Assembly: GCF_000276605.1 (NCBI RefSeq)
Contig: NZ_AKJX01000117.1
Span: 1 to 64,000, forward strand
Origin: Acidovorax sp. CF316
GTDB lineage: Bacteria > Pseudomonadota > Gammaproteobacteria > Burkholderiales > Burkholderiaceae_C
Direction: 5' to 3'
Length of the DNA stretch: 64,000 nucleotides
Shown: positions 55,813 through 64,000 of the stretch, one piece after another
How positions within the stretch are numbered: position 1 is the first letter of the stretch
Layout of the letters: every line of letters begins with the position of its first letter
The notes under the pieces: model-generated
What the model was told of the DNA's origin: nothing
The model's input: the letters and a program-made list of their open reading frames with translations, nothing else
Databases searched by the model: none
Made by a program: the position numbers and the translations under genes

Positions 55813-56511
55813 TCAGCGCTGCGTTCCCGCGCGCTGTTCCCGGGCGCGGGCCATGGCTGCCGCAATGGCCGCCTTGCGGGCATCTGCTCCACTGGAGGAG
55901 GGGGGTGCCGCTGGGTCGGCTGTTCCGGCGGGCTCGTCCTCGTCCAGCTCGGGCGAACCCGATGCCGCCCTTGCCTTGTGGGCTGCATAGCGCCCGCGCG
56001 CATGGTCTGCCAGCACCGGGCTCCAGGCGGCCCAGCCCGTGGCCTGGCCACTCACGGTTTCCAGGCGGATGCAGTCCACGGGACATACCGGAATGCACAG
56101 TTCGCAGCCCGTGCAGTGCGGCTCGATGACGGTGTGCATGCGCTTGTTGGCGCCCACGATGGCATCGGTGGGGCAGGCCTTGATGCACAGCGTGCAGCCA
56201 ATGCACCAGTTCTCGTCGATGACGGCCAGGGTGCGCGGCGCCTCCAGGCCGTGTTCGGCGCTCAGCGGCAGCTGCGGCTGGCCGGTGAGGGCCGCCAGCC
56301 GGGCCACCCCTTCGGCGCCGCCGGGCGGGCACTGGTTGATGGGCACCGCCTCGAAGGCGATGGCCTGCGCATAGGCCGCACAGTCCGGGTAGCCGCAGCG
56401 GGTGCACTGCGTCTGCGGCAGGGCCGCGTCGATGCGGGCCGCCAGCGCATGCGCGGCCGGCCCTGCAGGTGGTGAAGGGGTGGGTGTGCGAGCGTGCGGC
56501 TGCGCAGTCAA
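55813..56511 (-). CDS. RnfB-like ferredoxin, Fe-S electron carrier
   Basis: A 232-aa protein with three predicted 4Fe-4S clusters. The RnfB-type motif has cysteines at 36, 39, 44 and 61 (CTRCGYPDC ... NQCPPGG). Two ferredoxin clusters follow in [17 protein letters not shown] and [16 protein letters not shown]. The rest of an Rnf complex is absent, and there is no N-terminal membrane anchor, so this is the solitary RnfB-like protein seen in Burkholderiales. The likely start is a TTG at 56511, overlapping the phaZ stop (TTGA); no ATG or GTG fits before the first cysteine motif. The C-terminal 60 residues are Ala-rich and low-complexity. Role: electron transfer, partner unknown. Confidence 0.82.
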   Translation of the reverse strand: MTAQPHARTPTPSPPAGPAAHALAARIDAALPQTQCTRCGYPDCAAYAQAIAFEAVPINQCPPGGAEGVARLAALTGQPQLPLSAEHGLEAPRTLAVIDENWCIGCTLCIKACPTDAIVGANKRMHTVIEPHCTGCELCIPVCPVDCIRLETVSGQATGWAAWSPVLADHARGRYAAHKARAASGSPELDEDEPAGTADPAAPPSSSGADARKAAIAAAMARAREQRAGTQR

Positions 56512-58016
56512 GCCTTGCGTGCCGCGGTGGTGCGGCGGGCGCGCGAAGCAGGGGCCGCCGTGACTGCTGCCTTGGCCACGGGGGCTTCGGGCTCGGGGGC
56601 TGCTGCGGCTCCGGTGGCTGGCCTGGCCTTGGCGGCAGGCTTTGCGGCGGCCTTGGCAGGTGCCTTTTTCGCCACGGCCTTGCGCGGTGGCGCAGGCGGG
56701 TTGTCGTCGGGCATCTCGGTCACGGCAGCGGGGCGGGGCGCCTTTTTCTGCGGGACTTCGTGCGAGAGGATGAACTTGCGCACCTCGGGGTACACGATGT
56801 CGCGCCAGCGCCGGCCGCTGAAGATGCCGTAGTGCCCGGCGCCCTTGGCTTCCAGGTGGCGCTGCTCCTTGCGCACGATGCCGGTGCACAGGTCGTGGGC
56901 GGCTTCGGTCTGGCCCGAGCCGGAGATGTCGTCCAGCTCGCCTTCCACCGTGAACAGGGCGGTGGTGGTGATGTCCTGCGGGCGCACGCGCTCGACCTTG
57001 CCTTCGGGCGAACGCACGTCCCAGGTGCCGTTCACCAGCTTGTATTCCTGGAACACGGTCTCGATGGTTTCGAGGTAGTAGTCGGCGTCCATGTCGAGCA
57101 CGGCGTTGTACTCGTCGTAGAACTTGCGGTGCGCTTCGGCACTGGCGTCGTCGCCCTTGATCAGGTCCTTGAAGTAGTCGTAGTGGCTGGACGCATGGCG
57201 GTCGGGGTTCATGGCCACGAAGCCCGTGTACTGCAGGAAGCCCGGGTAGACGCGGCGACCGGCGCCGGGGAAGTTGTCGGGCACGCGGTAGATCACGTTG
57301 TTCTCGAACCACTCGTAGCTGCGGTTCGTGGCCAGGTTGTTCACCGCCGTGGGCGACTTGCGCGCATCGATGGGGCCGCCCATCATGGTCATGGTCAACG
57401 GCGTCTTCTCGCCGCGGCTGGCCATCAGCGACACGGCCGCCAGCACTGGCACCGTGGGCTGGCAGACGCTGATGACGTGGCAGTTGCCGTAGGTGGCCTG
57501 CAGGTGGCGGATGAACTCCTGCACGTAGTTCACGTAGTCGTCCAGGTGGAACTCACCCTCGGACAGGGGCACCAGGCGTGCGTTCTTCCAGTCGGTGATG
57601 TAGACCTTGTGGTCCTTGAGCAGGGTGCGCACCGTGTCGCGCAGCAGGGTGGCGTAGTGGCCCGACAGCGGGGCGACCACCAGCACCACGGGCTGGGCCT
57701 TGATGCGCACCAGGGTGTCGGTGTCGTCCGAAAAGCGCTTGAAGCGGCGCAGCTCGCAAAACGGCTTGTCCAGTTCCACGTTTTCGTGCACCGCCACGCC
57801 CACGCCATCCACATCCACGGTGTGGATGTCGAACACCGGCTTTTCATAGTCCTTGCCCAGGCGGTACAGCAGATCGTAGCCCGCCGACATGCGCTGCGCG
57901 AACGCCGTCTGGCTCAGGGGAGACATGGGGTTGCTGAAGAGCTTGGCCGCGGCTTGCGCAAAGTCGGTGACCGGCTCCATCAGGGAGCGCTGGGTTTCGT
58001 AGATCTGGTAGAGCAT
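56508..58016 (-). CDS. phaZ: Intracellular polyhydroxybutyrate depolymerase with histone-like C-terminal tail
   Basis: A 502-aa enzyme mobilising stored PHB. The catalytic domain (about 1-420) has the PhaZ nucleophile Cys185 in [16 protein letters not shown], an Asp in [10 protein letters not shown] (near 362) and His395 in [30 protein letters not shown] is typical. Unlike the roughly 420-aa enzyme of Cupriavidus, residues 422-502 form a Lys/Ala/Pro-rich tail ([19 protein letters not shown]) like the DNA-binding tails of PhaF/PhaM phasins. ATG 58016 follows a GGAG site. An extended -10 and a PhaR-like palindrome lie just upstream. The stop overlaps the RnfB-like start. Confidence 0.9.
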   Translation of the reverse strand: MLYQIYETQRSLMEPVTDFAQAAAKLFSNPMSPLSQTAFAQRMSAGYDLLYRLGKDYEKPVFDIHTVDVDGVGVAVHENVELDKPFCELRRFKRFSDDTDTLVRIKAQPVVLVVAPLSGHYATLLRDTVRTLLKDHKVYITDWKNARLVPLSEGEFHLDDYVNYVQEFIRHLQATYGNCHVISVCQPTVPVLAAVSLMASRGEKTPLTMTMMGGPIDARKSPTAVNNLATNRSYEWFENNVIYRVPDNFPGAGRRVYPGFLQYTGFVAMNPDRHASSHYDYFKDLIKGDDASAEAHRKFYDEYNAVLDMDADYYLETIETVFQEYKLVNGTWDVRSPEGKVERVRPQDITTTALFTVEGELDDISGSGQTEAAHDLCTGIVRKEQRHLEAKGAGHYGIFSGRRWRDIVYPEVRKFILSHEVPQKKAPRPAAVTEMPDDNPPAPPRKAVAKKAPAKAAAKPAAKARPATGAAAAPEPEAPVAKAAVTAAPASRARRTTAARKA

Positions 58017-58037
58017 GGGGGGCGAAACTCCGTTATG

Positions 58038-58058
58038 TTGCAGTGCAATATAGCAGCA
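58038..58058 (-). promoter_or_regulatory. phaZ promoter with PhaR-like palindrome
   Basis: On the minus strand TGCTATATT (58055-58047) is an extended -10 element. Overlapping it and the probable transcription start is TTGCACTGCAA (58048-58038), a palindrome apart from its central base, with a nearby TGCTGC (58058-58053). TGCA-rich palindromes of this kind are bound by the PHA-responsive repressor PhaR in related bacteria. PhaR control of this gene is inferred; phaR is not in the window. Confidence 0.45.
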
Positions 58059-58230
58059 CTTGGTTACCTCTGCATGCGGGAAAACCACCTAGGCCCAGTC
58101 GCCTTGGTGACAGCGCTGTCCGTGCCGGTGAAAACGGCTACGGATGCCTTGCGGTGAAAAGCATCGCTGCTATGATTTTTTCAGCAAAACCCTGCTGGCA
58201 GCCGGGCGCGCTGGCTGGCGGGGCCGCCGG

Positions 58231-59295
58231 TCAGCCGTTGTCCGCCAGCCAGGCCTCGAACGCCTCGCGCGCCACGTTGCGCAGCGCGGGGCGGAACTGG
58301 GTGCGGTTGGAAAGGTACAGGCAGTGCCGTATCACGGTGTAGGGGTTGAAGCTGCCCTGCGGGTTCTGCTCCTCGAAGTGCTGCTTGTAGCGCTTGACGG
58401 TGCCCACCGTCTCCCGCATCAGGGTGTTGAAGCGCGCGCGCGTGATGCCAGGCGACCAGGCCTGGATGTCGTCCACGAAGCCGTCCACCTTGGAGGGATC
58501 GAACTCGAAGTCCTTGAAGAAGTGCGTGGCGATCTTGAGGAAGGTGAAGGCGTTGAGCTCGCTGCCCAGGGCGGAGGGCTTGGGCGTTGCCAAGGCGCCA
58601 TCCTGCTCCTCCACGTCGGCCTCCGCCGTCTCGTCGGGGGCCTGCAGCAGTGCGGCGGCCGTCTCGTCGCGGATCTGGCGGAACTCGCGGTCGGCCAGCT
58701 CGAACAGGGCCGACAGCACGTTGATGCGCCGCTTGAGCTGGCCGGGAATCGACTTCTTGTACTTGATCTTGTGGTCCAGCACGCTCCAGGAGTCCTGGAT
58801 GATGGTGCGCACCTGCAGCTCGAAGGGCTGGTCGGCGTGCGCGACAAGCGCCGGCAGGGCGCGCGGGCCGGCCCGCAGGTCCAGGTGCAGGCCCTTGTAG
58901 CCGAAGGAGGCCTCGGTGCTTTCCACCGCCGAGGCCTTGTCGGTCACGTCGATCACCGCAAAGTGCTGGCGCACGATCTGCGCCACCTTTTCCAGCTCGT
59001 CCTCGTACAGGCAGACCACGCGCACACCGACCAGGTCGGTGATCCAATTCTGGATCTCATAGGGCGTGTTGCTCTCTTCCAGGCCGGGCCGGTACTTGCG
59101 CGCGAACTTGCGGATGCACTCGTCCGCGTCCTTCACGCGCCCCTCCACCTTGGAGACATCGACGCTGCGGGCGTCGTCCACCACGGCGGCAATGGCGGCC
59201 GTGAAGGCCGCACAGGCATCCTCCAGTGCGGGGCGGTGGGATGCGTAGAACGCGCGGAACCGGGACTCTTCCCGTTCGAAATCAAGCGATGCCAT
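58231..59295 (-). CDS. RelA/SpoT-domain (p)ppGpp synthetase-like protein
   Basis: A 354-aa protein with a stand-alone alarmone synthetase domain. Residues about 50-180 contain VEGRVKDADECIRKFARKY (pyrophosphate-donor loop), DLVGVRVVCLYEDELEKVAQ, GYKGLHLDL (Y-x-x-x-H, substrate stacking) and FELQVRTIIQDSWSVLDHKI, matching the Rel synthetase fold. There is no hydrolase, TGS or ACT domain, so it is not RelA or SpoT. The C-terminal 110-120 residues (AFTFLKIATHFFKDFEFDPS and after) form an extra helical domain of unknown role. ATG 59295 (MASLDFEREESRF) is chosen. It may make (p)ppGpp or a related nucleotide. Divergent from the c-di-GMP enzyme gene. Confidence 0.85.
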   Translation of the reverse strand: MASLDFEREESRFRAFYASHRPALEDACAAFTAAIAAVVDDARSVDVSKVEGRVKDADECIRKFARKYRPGLEESNTPYEIQNWITDLVGVRVVCLYEDELEKVAQIVRQHFAVIDVTDKASAVESTEASFGYKGLHLDLRAGPRALPALVAHADQPFELQVRTIIQDSWSVLDHKIKYKKSIPGQLKRRINVLSALFELADREFRQIRDETAAALLQAPDETAEADVEEQDGALATPKPSALGSELNAFTFLKIATHFFKDFEFDPSKVDGFVDDIQAWSPGITRARFNTLMRETVGTVKRYKQHFEEQNPQGSFNPYTVIRHCLYLSNRTQFRPALRNVAREAFEAWLADNG

Positions 59296-59475
59296 GGATG
59301 GGTCTGCAAAGGGACGGCTTGCGGCGGATGGCCGCGGCCAGGAACAGCCGGAAGTGCGAAAGATTTGCCATGCGAACGATACCCCCATTCTGGGCGCCCG
59401 GCATGTCAGCGGATGCCGCGCAGGCGGAACAAATTCACACGGATCCTGCCGGCGCTGCGCATCGGGTGACCTCGC

Positions 59476-59503
59476 TTGGCAGGTCCCCCTGAAACCTGAT
59501 AAT
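59476..59503 (+). promoter_or_regulatory. Predicted sigma-70 promoter of the GGDEF-EAL gene
   Basis: TTGGCA (59476-59481), a 16-bp spacer and GATAAT (59498-59503) match the consensus at 5/6 each. A start near 59510 would leave a leader of about 50 nt before ATG 59562. Confidence 0.55.
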
Positions 59504-59561
59504 GGGCAGGCACGTCACCTGTGTCCCGCTGGGGCACAGCCGCTGCTGCCTGTCCCATGCG

Positions 59562-62366
59562 ATGACACCAGAACAACACCAGGTCCCCGCATTCACGGAG
59601 TCCGAGACTCTCCAGGACGCACCGTCCAGCCAGCGCTGGCTGGTGGCGGTGGTGCCGCCGCTGATGGCCCTGATGATGCTCGGGGTGACGGGCCTGTACT
59701 GGTACCGGGCCCAGAGCGAGTCGGTCGACAAGCAGCTGCGCAATTTCCATGCGGCGGCCGAGCAGATCGCCTACAACCTGCGTGACCGCATGTCCACCTA
59801 CGAGGTCATGCTGCGGGGCGTGCAGGGCTACGTGGATGGGTCCGAGCGCATCGAGCGGGGTGAGTTCCAGGCGTACGTCGATGCGCTGCAGATGCAGCAG
59901 ACGCGGCCCGGCCTGCAGGGCATCTCGCTGGTCATGTTCGTGCAGGCCAGCGGCCTGCCGGCCCACCTGGCGGACATGCGGGGCCGCGGCTTCTCCGGCT
60001 ACACCGTGCACCCGCCGGGCGAGCGCGACCAGTACGCCCCCATCACCCATATCGAACCCCTGGAGGGCCGCAACCTCGAGGCGCTGGGCCTGGACGCGCT
60101 CACACTGCCGGTGGCGCGCGAAGCCCTGGAGCGGGCCCGCGACTCCGGCCGGCTGGCCCTGTCCGGCCTGCTCGGTCCGCTGCCGCCCGGGACCCCGGCG
60201 CAGGGCGAGGTGGGGCTGTTCCTGCCGGTGTACTCCACGCAGCTGGAGGCCGAATCGCTGTCCGGCCGCCGCCGCGCCATCCGCGGCTGGGTGGCAGCGC
60301 CGTTCCGGGTGGGCGACGTGGTGCGGGGCTTGTCCCGGGAGTTCGATCCCGACATCGCCCTGGCCATCTACGACGGCGAGGAGGCGCTTGCCGGTGCCCT
60401 GCTGCATGGCGACCCCGGGCTGCAGGCGCGGGCCCTGGCGCGCGGGGCCCTGCAGGTCAGCCATCGCCTGGAAATGGGTGGCCGGGCCTGGACCCTGCTG
60501 ATGGCGCCGCTGCCGGCGTTCGACCTGCGCCACGAGGACGAGGGCCACCACATGGTGGCGGTGATGGGGCTGTTCCTGAGCCTGCTGCTGGGCTGGTTCG
60601 CCTGGGTGCTGGCCACCGGGCGCGAGCGTGCCGTGGCGCTGGCACGCCGCATGACGGCCGAGCTGCGGGGCGCGCGCGATGACCTGGAGAGCACGCTCAG
60701 CGCCATCCCGGACCTGCTGTTCGAGCTCGATGCCGAGGGCCGCATCCACCACTGCCGCTCCGCGCGCCTTCCGCAGTCTGCCCTGGCGCCGGCGCAGTTC
60801 GTGGGGCAGCGGCTGCAGGACATCGTGCCCCCCGAGGAGGCTGCCGGCTGCATGCAGGCCGTGCAGGCGGCGCTCGCGGGTGGGCACGCCGCGGGCCAGC
60901 AGTACCACCTGGAGGTCGACGGCCAGACCCGCTGGTACGAACTGTCCATCGCACGCAAGGAAAGCACCCACCCGGGCGAGGGGCCGCGCTTCGTGGCGCT
61001 GGCCCGCGACATCACCGAGCGCCAGCAGGCCGAGGCCCGCACCCACCAGCTGGCCTATTTCGATGCCCTCACCGGCCTGCCCAACCGCCGCATGCTGCTC
61101 GACCGGTTGGGCCTAGCCCTGGCCGCCGCGCGCCGCAGTGGCCAGGTCGGGGCGCTGCTGTTCGTGGACCTGGACAACTTCAAGCAGATCAACGATGCGC
61201 GCGGCCACACCCTGGGGGACCAGTTGCTGACCGAGGTTGCCCGGCGCCTCACACGGCTGCTGCGCCCGGGCGATACCGTGGCGCGCCTGGGCGGCGACGA
61301 ATTCGTGCTGCTGCTGCAGGGTATCGCCACCGACATGGCCACTGCAGGGCGCCAGGCCCTGGCCGTCGCCGAGCGCGTGCGCGAGGCGCTGGAACTGCCC
61401 TATGCCATCGACACCCACCTCTACAGCAGCACCGGCAGCCTGGGGATCACCCTGTTCCCCAAGCGCGCGGAGGAAGTGGACGACCTGCTGCGCGAGGCCG
61501 ACACGGCCATGTACCGCGCCAAGGACCTAGGGCGCAACCGCATCCGCTTCTATGAAGCCGCCATGCAGGCCGATGTGCAGGAGCGCCTGGCGCTGGAGCA
61601 GGACCTCAAGAAGGCCATGGGCGAGGGGCAACTGGCCGCGTACATACAGCCCCAGGTGGATGTGCAGGGTGCGGTGGTGGGCGGCGAACTGCTCATGCGC
61701 TGGAGCCACCCGGTGCGCGGCAGCGTGCCGCCTTCGCGCTTCATCCCGATCGCCGAGGCCTCGGCCCTGATCCTGCCCATGGGCGCCTGGATGATCGAAA
61801 AGGCCTGCGACGCCATCGCCCGGCTGGAGGCCGCGCGGGCGGCCGGGGAAGAGGGCGGGGAGCCGCTGTCGATCTCGGTGAACGTGAGCCAGCGCCAGTT
61901 CCGGCAAGAGGATTTCGTCGAGCGCGTGCGCAATGTGCTGGTCCAGACCGGCGCAACGCCATCCTGCCTGATCCTGGAGGTCACCGAGAGCCTGCTCATC
62001 GAGAACCTGGACGACACCATCGCCCGCATGACGGAGCTGGTGCAGCTCGGGGTGCGATTTTCCATCGACGACTTCGGCACCGGCTACTCGAGCCTGGCCT
62101 ACCTCAAGCGCCTGCCGCTGTACGAGCTCAAGATCGACAAGAGCTTCGTGCAGGACACGCCCGATGACCCGAGCGACACGGCCATCGTGCAGTCCATCAT
62201 CTCGGTGGCGCGCCACCTGGGCCTGCGCGTGGTGGCCGAAGGGGTGGAAACCCGCGCCCAGGCCGACTTCCTCGTGGCCAGCCACTGCGAATGCCTGCAG
62301 GGCTACCTGTTCTATCGGCCGGAGCCGCTGGACGGCTGGCTTACACGGGTTCTGGCACCAGCGTAG
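59562..62366 (+). CDS. CHASE-PAS-GGDEF-EAL c-di-GMP turnover protein
   Basis: A 934-aa inner-membrane signalling enzyme. A first helix (WLVAVVPPLMALMMLGVTGL) precedes a periplasmic CHASE domain, about 60-290 (MLRGVQGYVDGSERIERGEF). A second helix near 335-355 leads to a cytoplasmic PAS (about 385-490), GGDEF and EAL. The GGDEF site is intact (LGGDEFVLLL), with a product-inhibition I-site RPGD five residues before it. In the EAL domain the signature reads ELL (GGELLMRW), but other catalytic residues are kept: SVNVSQ, LEVTES, IDDFGTGYSS, LKIDKSF, VAEGVET, LQGYLF. Both synthesis and hydrolysis of c-di-GMP are plausible. The end overlaps dusA by 26 bp. Confidence 0.92.
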   Translation: MTPEQHQVPAFTESETLQDAPSSQRWLVAVVPPLMALMMLGVTGLYWYRAQSESVDKQLRNFHAAAEQIAYNLRDRMSTYEVMLRGVQGYVDGSERIERGEFQAYVDALQMQQTRPGLQGISLVMFVQASGLPAHLADMRGRGFSGYTVHPPGERDQYAPITHIEPLEGRNLEALGLDALTLPVAREALERARDSGRLALSGLLGPLPPGTPAQGEVGLFLPVYSTQLEAESLSGRRRAIRGWVAAPFRVGDVVRGLSREFDPDIALAIYDGEEALAGALLHGDPGLQARALARGALQVSHRLEMGGRAWTLLMAPLPAFDLRHEDEGHHMVAVMGLFLSLLLGWFAWVLATGRERAVALARRMTAELRGARDDLESTLSAIPDLLFELDAEGRIHHCRSARLPQSALAPAQFVGQRLQDIVPPEEAAGCMQAVQAALAGGHAAGQQYHLEVDGQTRWYELSIARKESTHPGEGPRFVALARDITERQQAEARTHQLAYFDALTGLPNRRMLLDRLGLALAAARRSGQVGALLFVDLDNFKQINDARGHTLGDQLLTEVARRLTRLLRPGDTVARLGGDEFVLLLQGIATDMATAGRQALAVAERVREALELPYAIDTHLYSSTGSLGITLFPKRAEEVDDLLREADTAMYRAKDLGRNRIRFYEAAMQADVQERLALEQDLKKAMGEGQLAAYIQPQVDVQGAVVGGELLMRWSHPVRGSVPPSRFIPIAEASALILPMGAWMIEKACDAIARLEAARAAGEEGGEPLSISVNVSQRQFRQEDFVERVRNVLVQTGATPSCLILEVTESLLIENLDDTIARMTELVQLGVRFSIDDFGTGYSSLAYLKRLPLYELKIDKSFVQDTPDDPSDTAIVQSIISVARHLGLRVVAEGVETRAQADFLVASHCECLQGYLFYRPEPLDGWLTRVLAPA

Positions 62367-63366
62367 TCGCCAGTGCCAGGGCGTGCACCTCGCGTGCCGG
62401 CCGGTCCTTGAGCAGGTGGTTGCTCCAGACCTGGCGCCACAGGCGCGCGCCGCGCAGGCCATGGCGCAGGCCCAGCATGTGGCGCGCGATGTGGGGCCAG
62501 GGCGTGCCGTGCAGGGCGGCCTCGCGCTCCATGTAGTCCACCATGGCCAGCTCGACCTCCTCGCGCGTCAGCGCGCAGGGCTCGCCGCCATAGTAGATCT
62601 GGTCCCAGCGGGCCAGCCACCAGGGGTTGTGGTAGGCCTCGCGGCCGATCATCACGCCGTCCAGGTGCTGCAATTGCTCCAGCACCACCTCGTCGGCCTG
62701 TATGCCGCCGTTGATGGCGATGGTCAGCTGCGGAAATTCCTGCTTGAGCCGGTGCACCACCTCGTAGCGCAGCGGCGGGATGTCACGGTTCTCCTTGGGC
62801 GAGAGGCCCTGCAGCCATGCGTTGCGTGCATGCACGATGAACACCGTGCAGCCGGCATCGGCCACGGTGCCCACGAAATCGCGCACGAAGCCGTAGTCCT
62901 CGACCTTGTCGATGCCGATGCGGTGCTTGACCGTCACGGGCACATCGACCACGTCCTTCATGGCCTTCACGCCATCGGCCACCAGCTGGGGGGCCTTCAT
63001 CAGGCTGGCGCCAAAGGCACCGCGCTGCACCCGATCGCTCGGGCAGCCGCAGTTCAGGTTGATCTCGCCATATCCCCACTGCGCTCCCAGCCGCGCAGCC
63101 TGCGCCAGCAGTTCGGGCTCGTTGCCGCCCAGCTGCAGCGCCACGGGGTGCTCCTCGGCATTGAAGCGCAGGTGCCGCTCGGTGCCGCCATGGATGATGG
63201 CGCCCGCGTTCACCATCTCCGTGTACAGCAGGGTCTGGCGTGTCAGCAGGCGGTGGAAATAGCGGCAGTGGCGGTCCGTCCAGTCCATCATGGGCGCAAC
63301 GGACATGCGCCAGGGGCTGAAGGTGGAGGGCTGGGCGGCGGCGGGGGAGGCAGGGCTGTTGTCCAA
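62341..63366 (-). CDS. dusA: tRNA-dihydrouridine synthase A
   Basis: FMN-dependent reduction of uridine 20/20a in tRNA. The 341-aa TIM-barrel protein has MSVAPMMDWTDRHCRYFHRL, the active-site Cys in INLNCGCPSDRVQRGAFGAS, VKHRIGIDKVEDYGF, and the FMN phosphate site in LTIAINGGIQADE and GVMIGREAYHNPW. Length matches E. coli DusA (about 330-345). ATG 63366 is chosen; the first 18 residues are a variable Ala/Ser-rich leader. It is convergent with the GGDEF-EAL gene, the two coding regions overlapping by 26 bp at their 3' ends. Confidence 0.95.
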   Translation of the reverse strand: MDNSPASPAAAQPSTFSPWRMSVAPMMDWTDRHCRYFHRLLTRQTLLYTEMVNAGAIIHGGTERHLRFNAEEHPVALQLGGNEPELLAQAARLGAQWGYGEINLNCGCPSDRVQRGAFGASLMKAPQLVADGVKAMKDVVDVPVTVKHRIGIDKVEDYGFVRDFVGTVADAGCTVFIVHARNAWLQGLSPKENRDIPPLRYEVVHRLKQEFPQLTIAINGGIQADEVVLEQLQHLDGVMIGREAYHNPWWLARWDQIYYGGEPCALTREEVELAMVDYMEREAALHGTPWPHIARHMLGLRHGLRGARLWRQVWSNHLLKDRPAREVHALALATTLVPEPV

Positions 63367-63661
63367 GGCGAGAAACCGGTGTTGCAGGGGGCGAAGGGCC
63401 CCAAAGAGGTGCCGAACCGCATTTTCTCAGGTCTTGGGGCAGCATATGGGTTCAGGGGCTTCAGCGGCTGGAAACTGGCGCTCCTGTGCGCGGATTCGCA
63501 CCTTGTTGCCGCGCTGGCGGCGCATTGTCTTTGGCGCCTGTCAGCACCCTTTTGGCGATCCCTGAAAATAGTGTTGACAGGCCCTAGTATCAGGGGCCGT
63601 CCCCGGTGGCTCGAATGCCGCCAGGGAACGAAATTGCCATTCATTTCTTTGAAGCACCTGC

Positions 63662-64000
63662 ATGTGGAAGAATCCCGGGAGCGCTGTTGCCATCCATCCG
63701 TCCCAGCTCACTGTCGGCCTGTACGTCTGGCTGGAGATGCGCTGGGACGAGCATCCCTTCATCGCCAACCGCTTCATGGTCCGCACCGCCAAGGATGTGG
63801 CGGTGATTCAGTCGCTGGGCCTTGAAGGCCACCTGTACTACCACCCCGACCGAAGCACGGCCGAGCCGCTGCCCCCGGCGCCAGCTGCGGGGCCGCGAAC
63901 CGAGCCGGAAGCCGCGCAGCCCGACGAGCAGGCAGCCCTGGCCGCCGAGGTGCGCCAGCGCGACAAGGCCAAGAAGGAAAAACGCCAGCGCCAGCGCGAC
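63662..64000 (+). CDS. Probable HD-GYP c-di-GMP phosphodiesterase, 5' end (DUF3391 domain)
   Basis: The frame is open from ATG 63662 to the right edge (113 codons). The N-terminus reads IHPSQLTVGLYVWLEMRWDE, then HPFIANRFMVRTAKDVAVIQ and SLGLEGHLYYHP. This is the DUF3391 domain that precedes HD-GYP phosphodiesterase domains. A Pro/Ala-rich linker and a charged helix (RQRDKAKKEKRQRQRD) follow. The HD-GYP domain itself is outside the window, so the enzyme call rests on the usual pairing. It is divergent from dusA with 295 bp between; that gap holds a TTGACA hexamer (63574-63579) but no convincing -10. Confidence 0.72.
   Translation, partial: MWKNPGSAVAIHPSQLTVGLYVWLEMRWDEHPFIANRFMVRTAKDVAVIQSLGLEGHLYYHPDRSTAEPLPPAPAAGPRTEPEAAQPDEQAALAAEVRQRDKAKKEKRQRQRD

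Noticed and set aside
62164-63825. 553-codon plus-strand frame across dusA
   Set aside because: Antisense shadow of dusA. The real plus-strand gene at the right edge starts at 63662 in another frame.

Overview
This window looks like chromosomal DNA of a high-GC betaproteobacterium of the order Burkholderiales, most likely family Comamonadaceae (Acidovorax-like). That placement is inferred from gene content and order: a dapC-dapD-pilU-dapE-prmB block, odhA-odhB-lpd preceded by a leader resembling the Burkholderiales sucA RNA motif, several polyhydroxyalkanoate (PHA) genes, clpS-clpA, and strong G/C preference at third codon positions. I see no rRNA, tRNA, insertion sequence, integrase or CRISPR array. 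The only marked base-composition change is an AT-rich patch near 40.4-40.56 kb. Genes sit close together, often with 4-bp ATGA overlaps.

Layout. 0-1.1 kb: the 5' end of an AmpR/GcvA-like LysR regulator, divergent from a class A beta-lactamase. 1.2-4.4 kb (minus): an operon of a short PHA-synthase-like hydrolase, a phosphate acyltransferase and an acetate kinase. 4.5-8.9 kb: argA, and upstream of it a two-gene unit encoding an 81-residue basic protein and a soluble protein that fuses a Clp-like AAA+ module to an FtsH-type (M41) protease domain. That unit has an elaborate 5' leader with a nine-codon leader peptide, two mutually exclusive hairpins, a terminator-like hairpin and an anti-Shine-Dalgarno stem. 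9-18 kb: a Tat-type lipoprotein serine hydrolase, the RNA helicase HrpA, a tetR-SMR efflux pair, a Qnr-like pentapeptide-repeat protein and an AI-2E-family permease. 18.2-24 kb: the 2-oxoglutarate dehydrogenase operon (odhA, odhB, lpd), with a strong terminator-like hairpin before lpd.

24-40 kb: ZapE ATPase with an overlapping secreted protein, a PP2C phosphatase, a DinG/YoaA-type Fe-S helicase, BamD, DNA polymerase III alpha, ClpS-ClpA, acetoacetyl-CoA reductase, a branched-chain-amino-acid-type binding protein and a secreted hypothetical protein. A 24-codon small ORF with its own ribosome site and terminator follows. 40.5-54 kb (minus) is a long co-directional run: dapC, dapD, pilU, dapE and prmB. 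It continues into an uncharacterised envelope-glycan set (GT2 glycosyltransferase, DUF2142 protein, SMR-like flippase subunit, 851-residue membrane protein) and then a GNAT enzyme and a YheS-type ABC-F ATPase.

54-64 kb: a chemoreceptor with an apparent C-terminal Cache-like domain, an RnfB-like ferredoxin, an intracellular PHB depolymerase with a histone-like tail, a RelA/SpoT-domain alarmone synthetase, a CHASE-PAS-GGDEF-EAL protein, DusA, and the 5' end of a probable HD-GYP phosphodiesterase.

Themes: central carbon and storage metabolism (odh, PHA, pta-ackA), protein quality control (ClpA/S, the AAA-M41 unit), lysine/peptidoglycan precursor synthesis, and nucleotide signalling (ppGpp, c-di-GMP). 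The best candidate for an undescribed system is the leader-controlled small-protein/AAA-M41 unit at 6331-8924.
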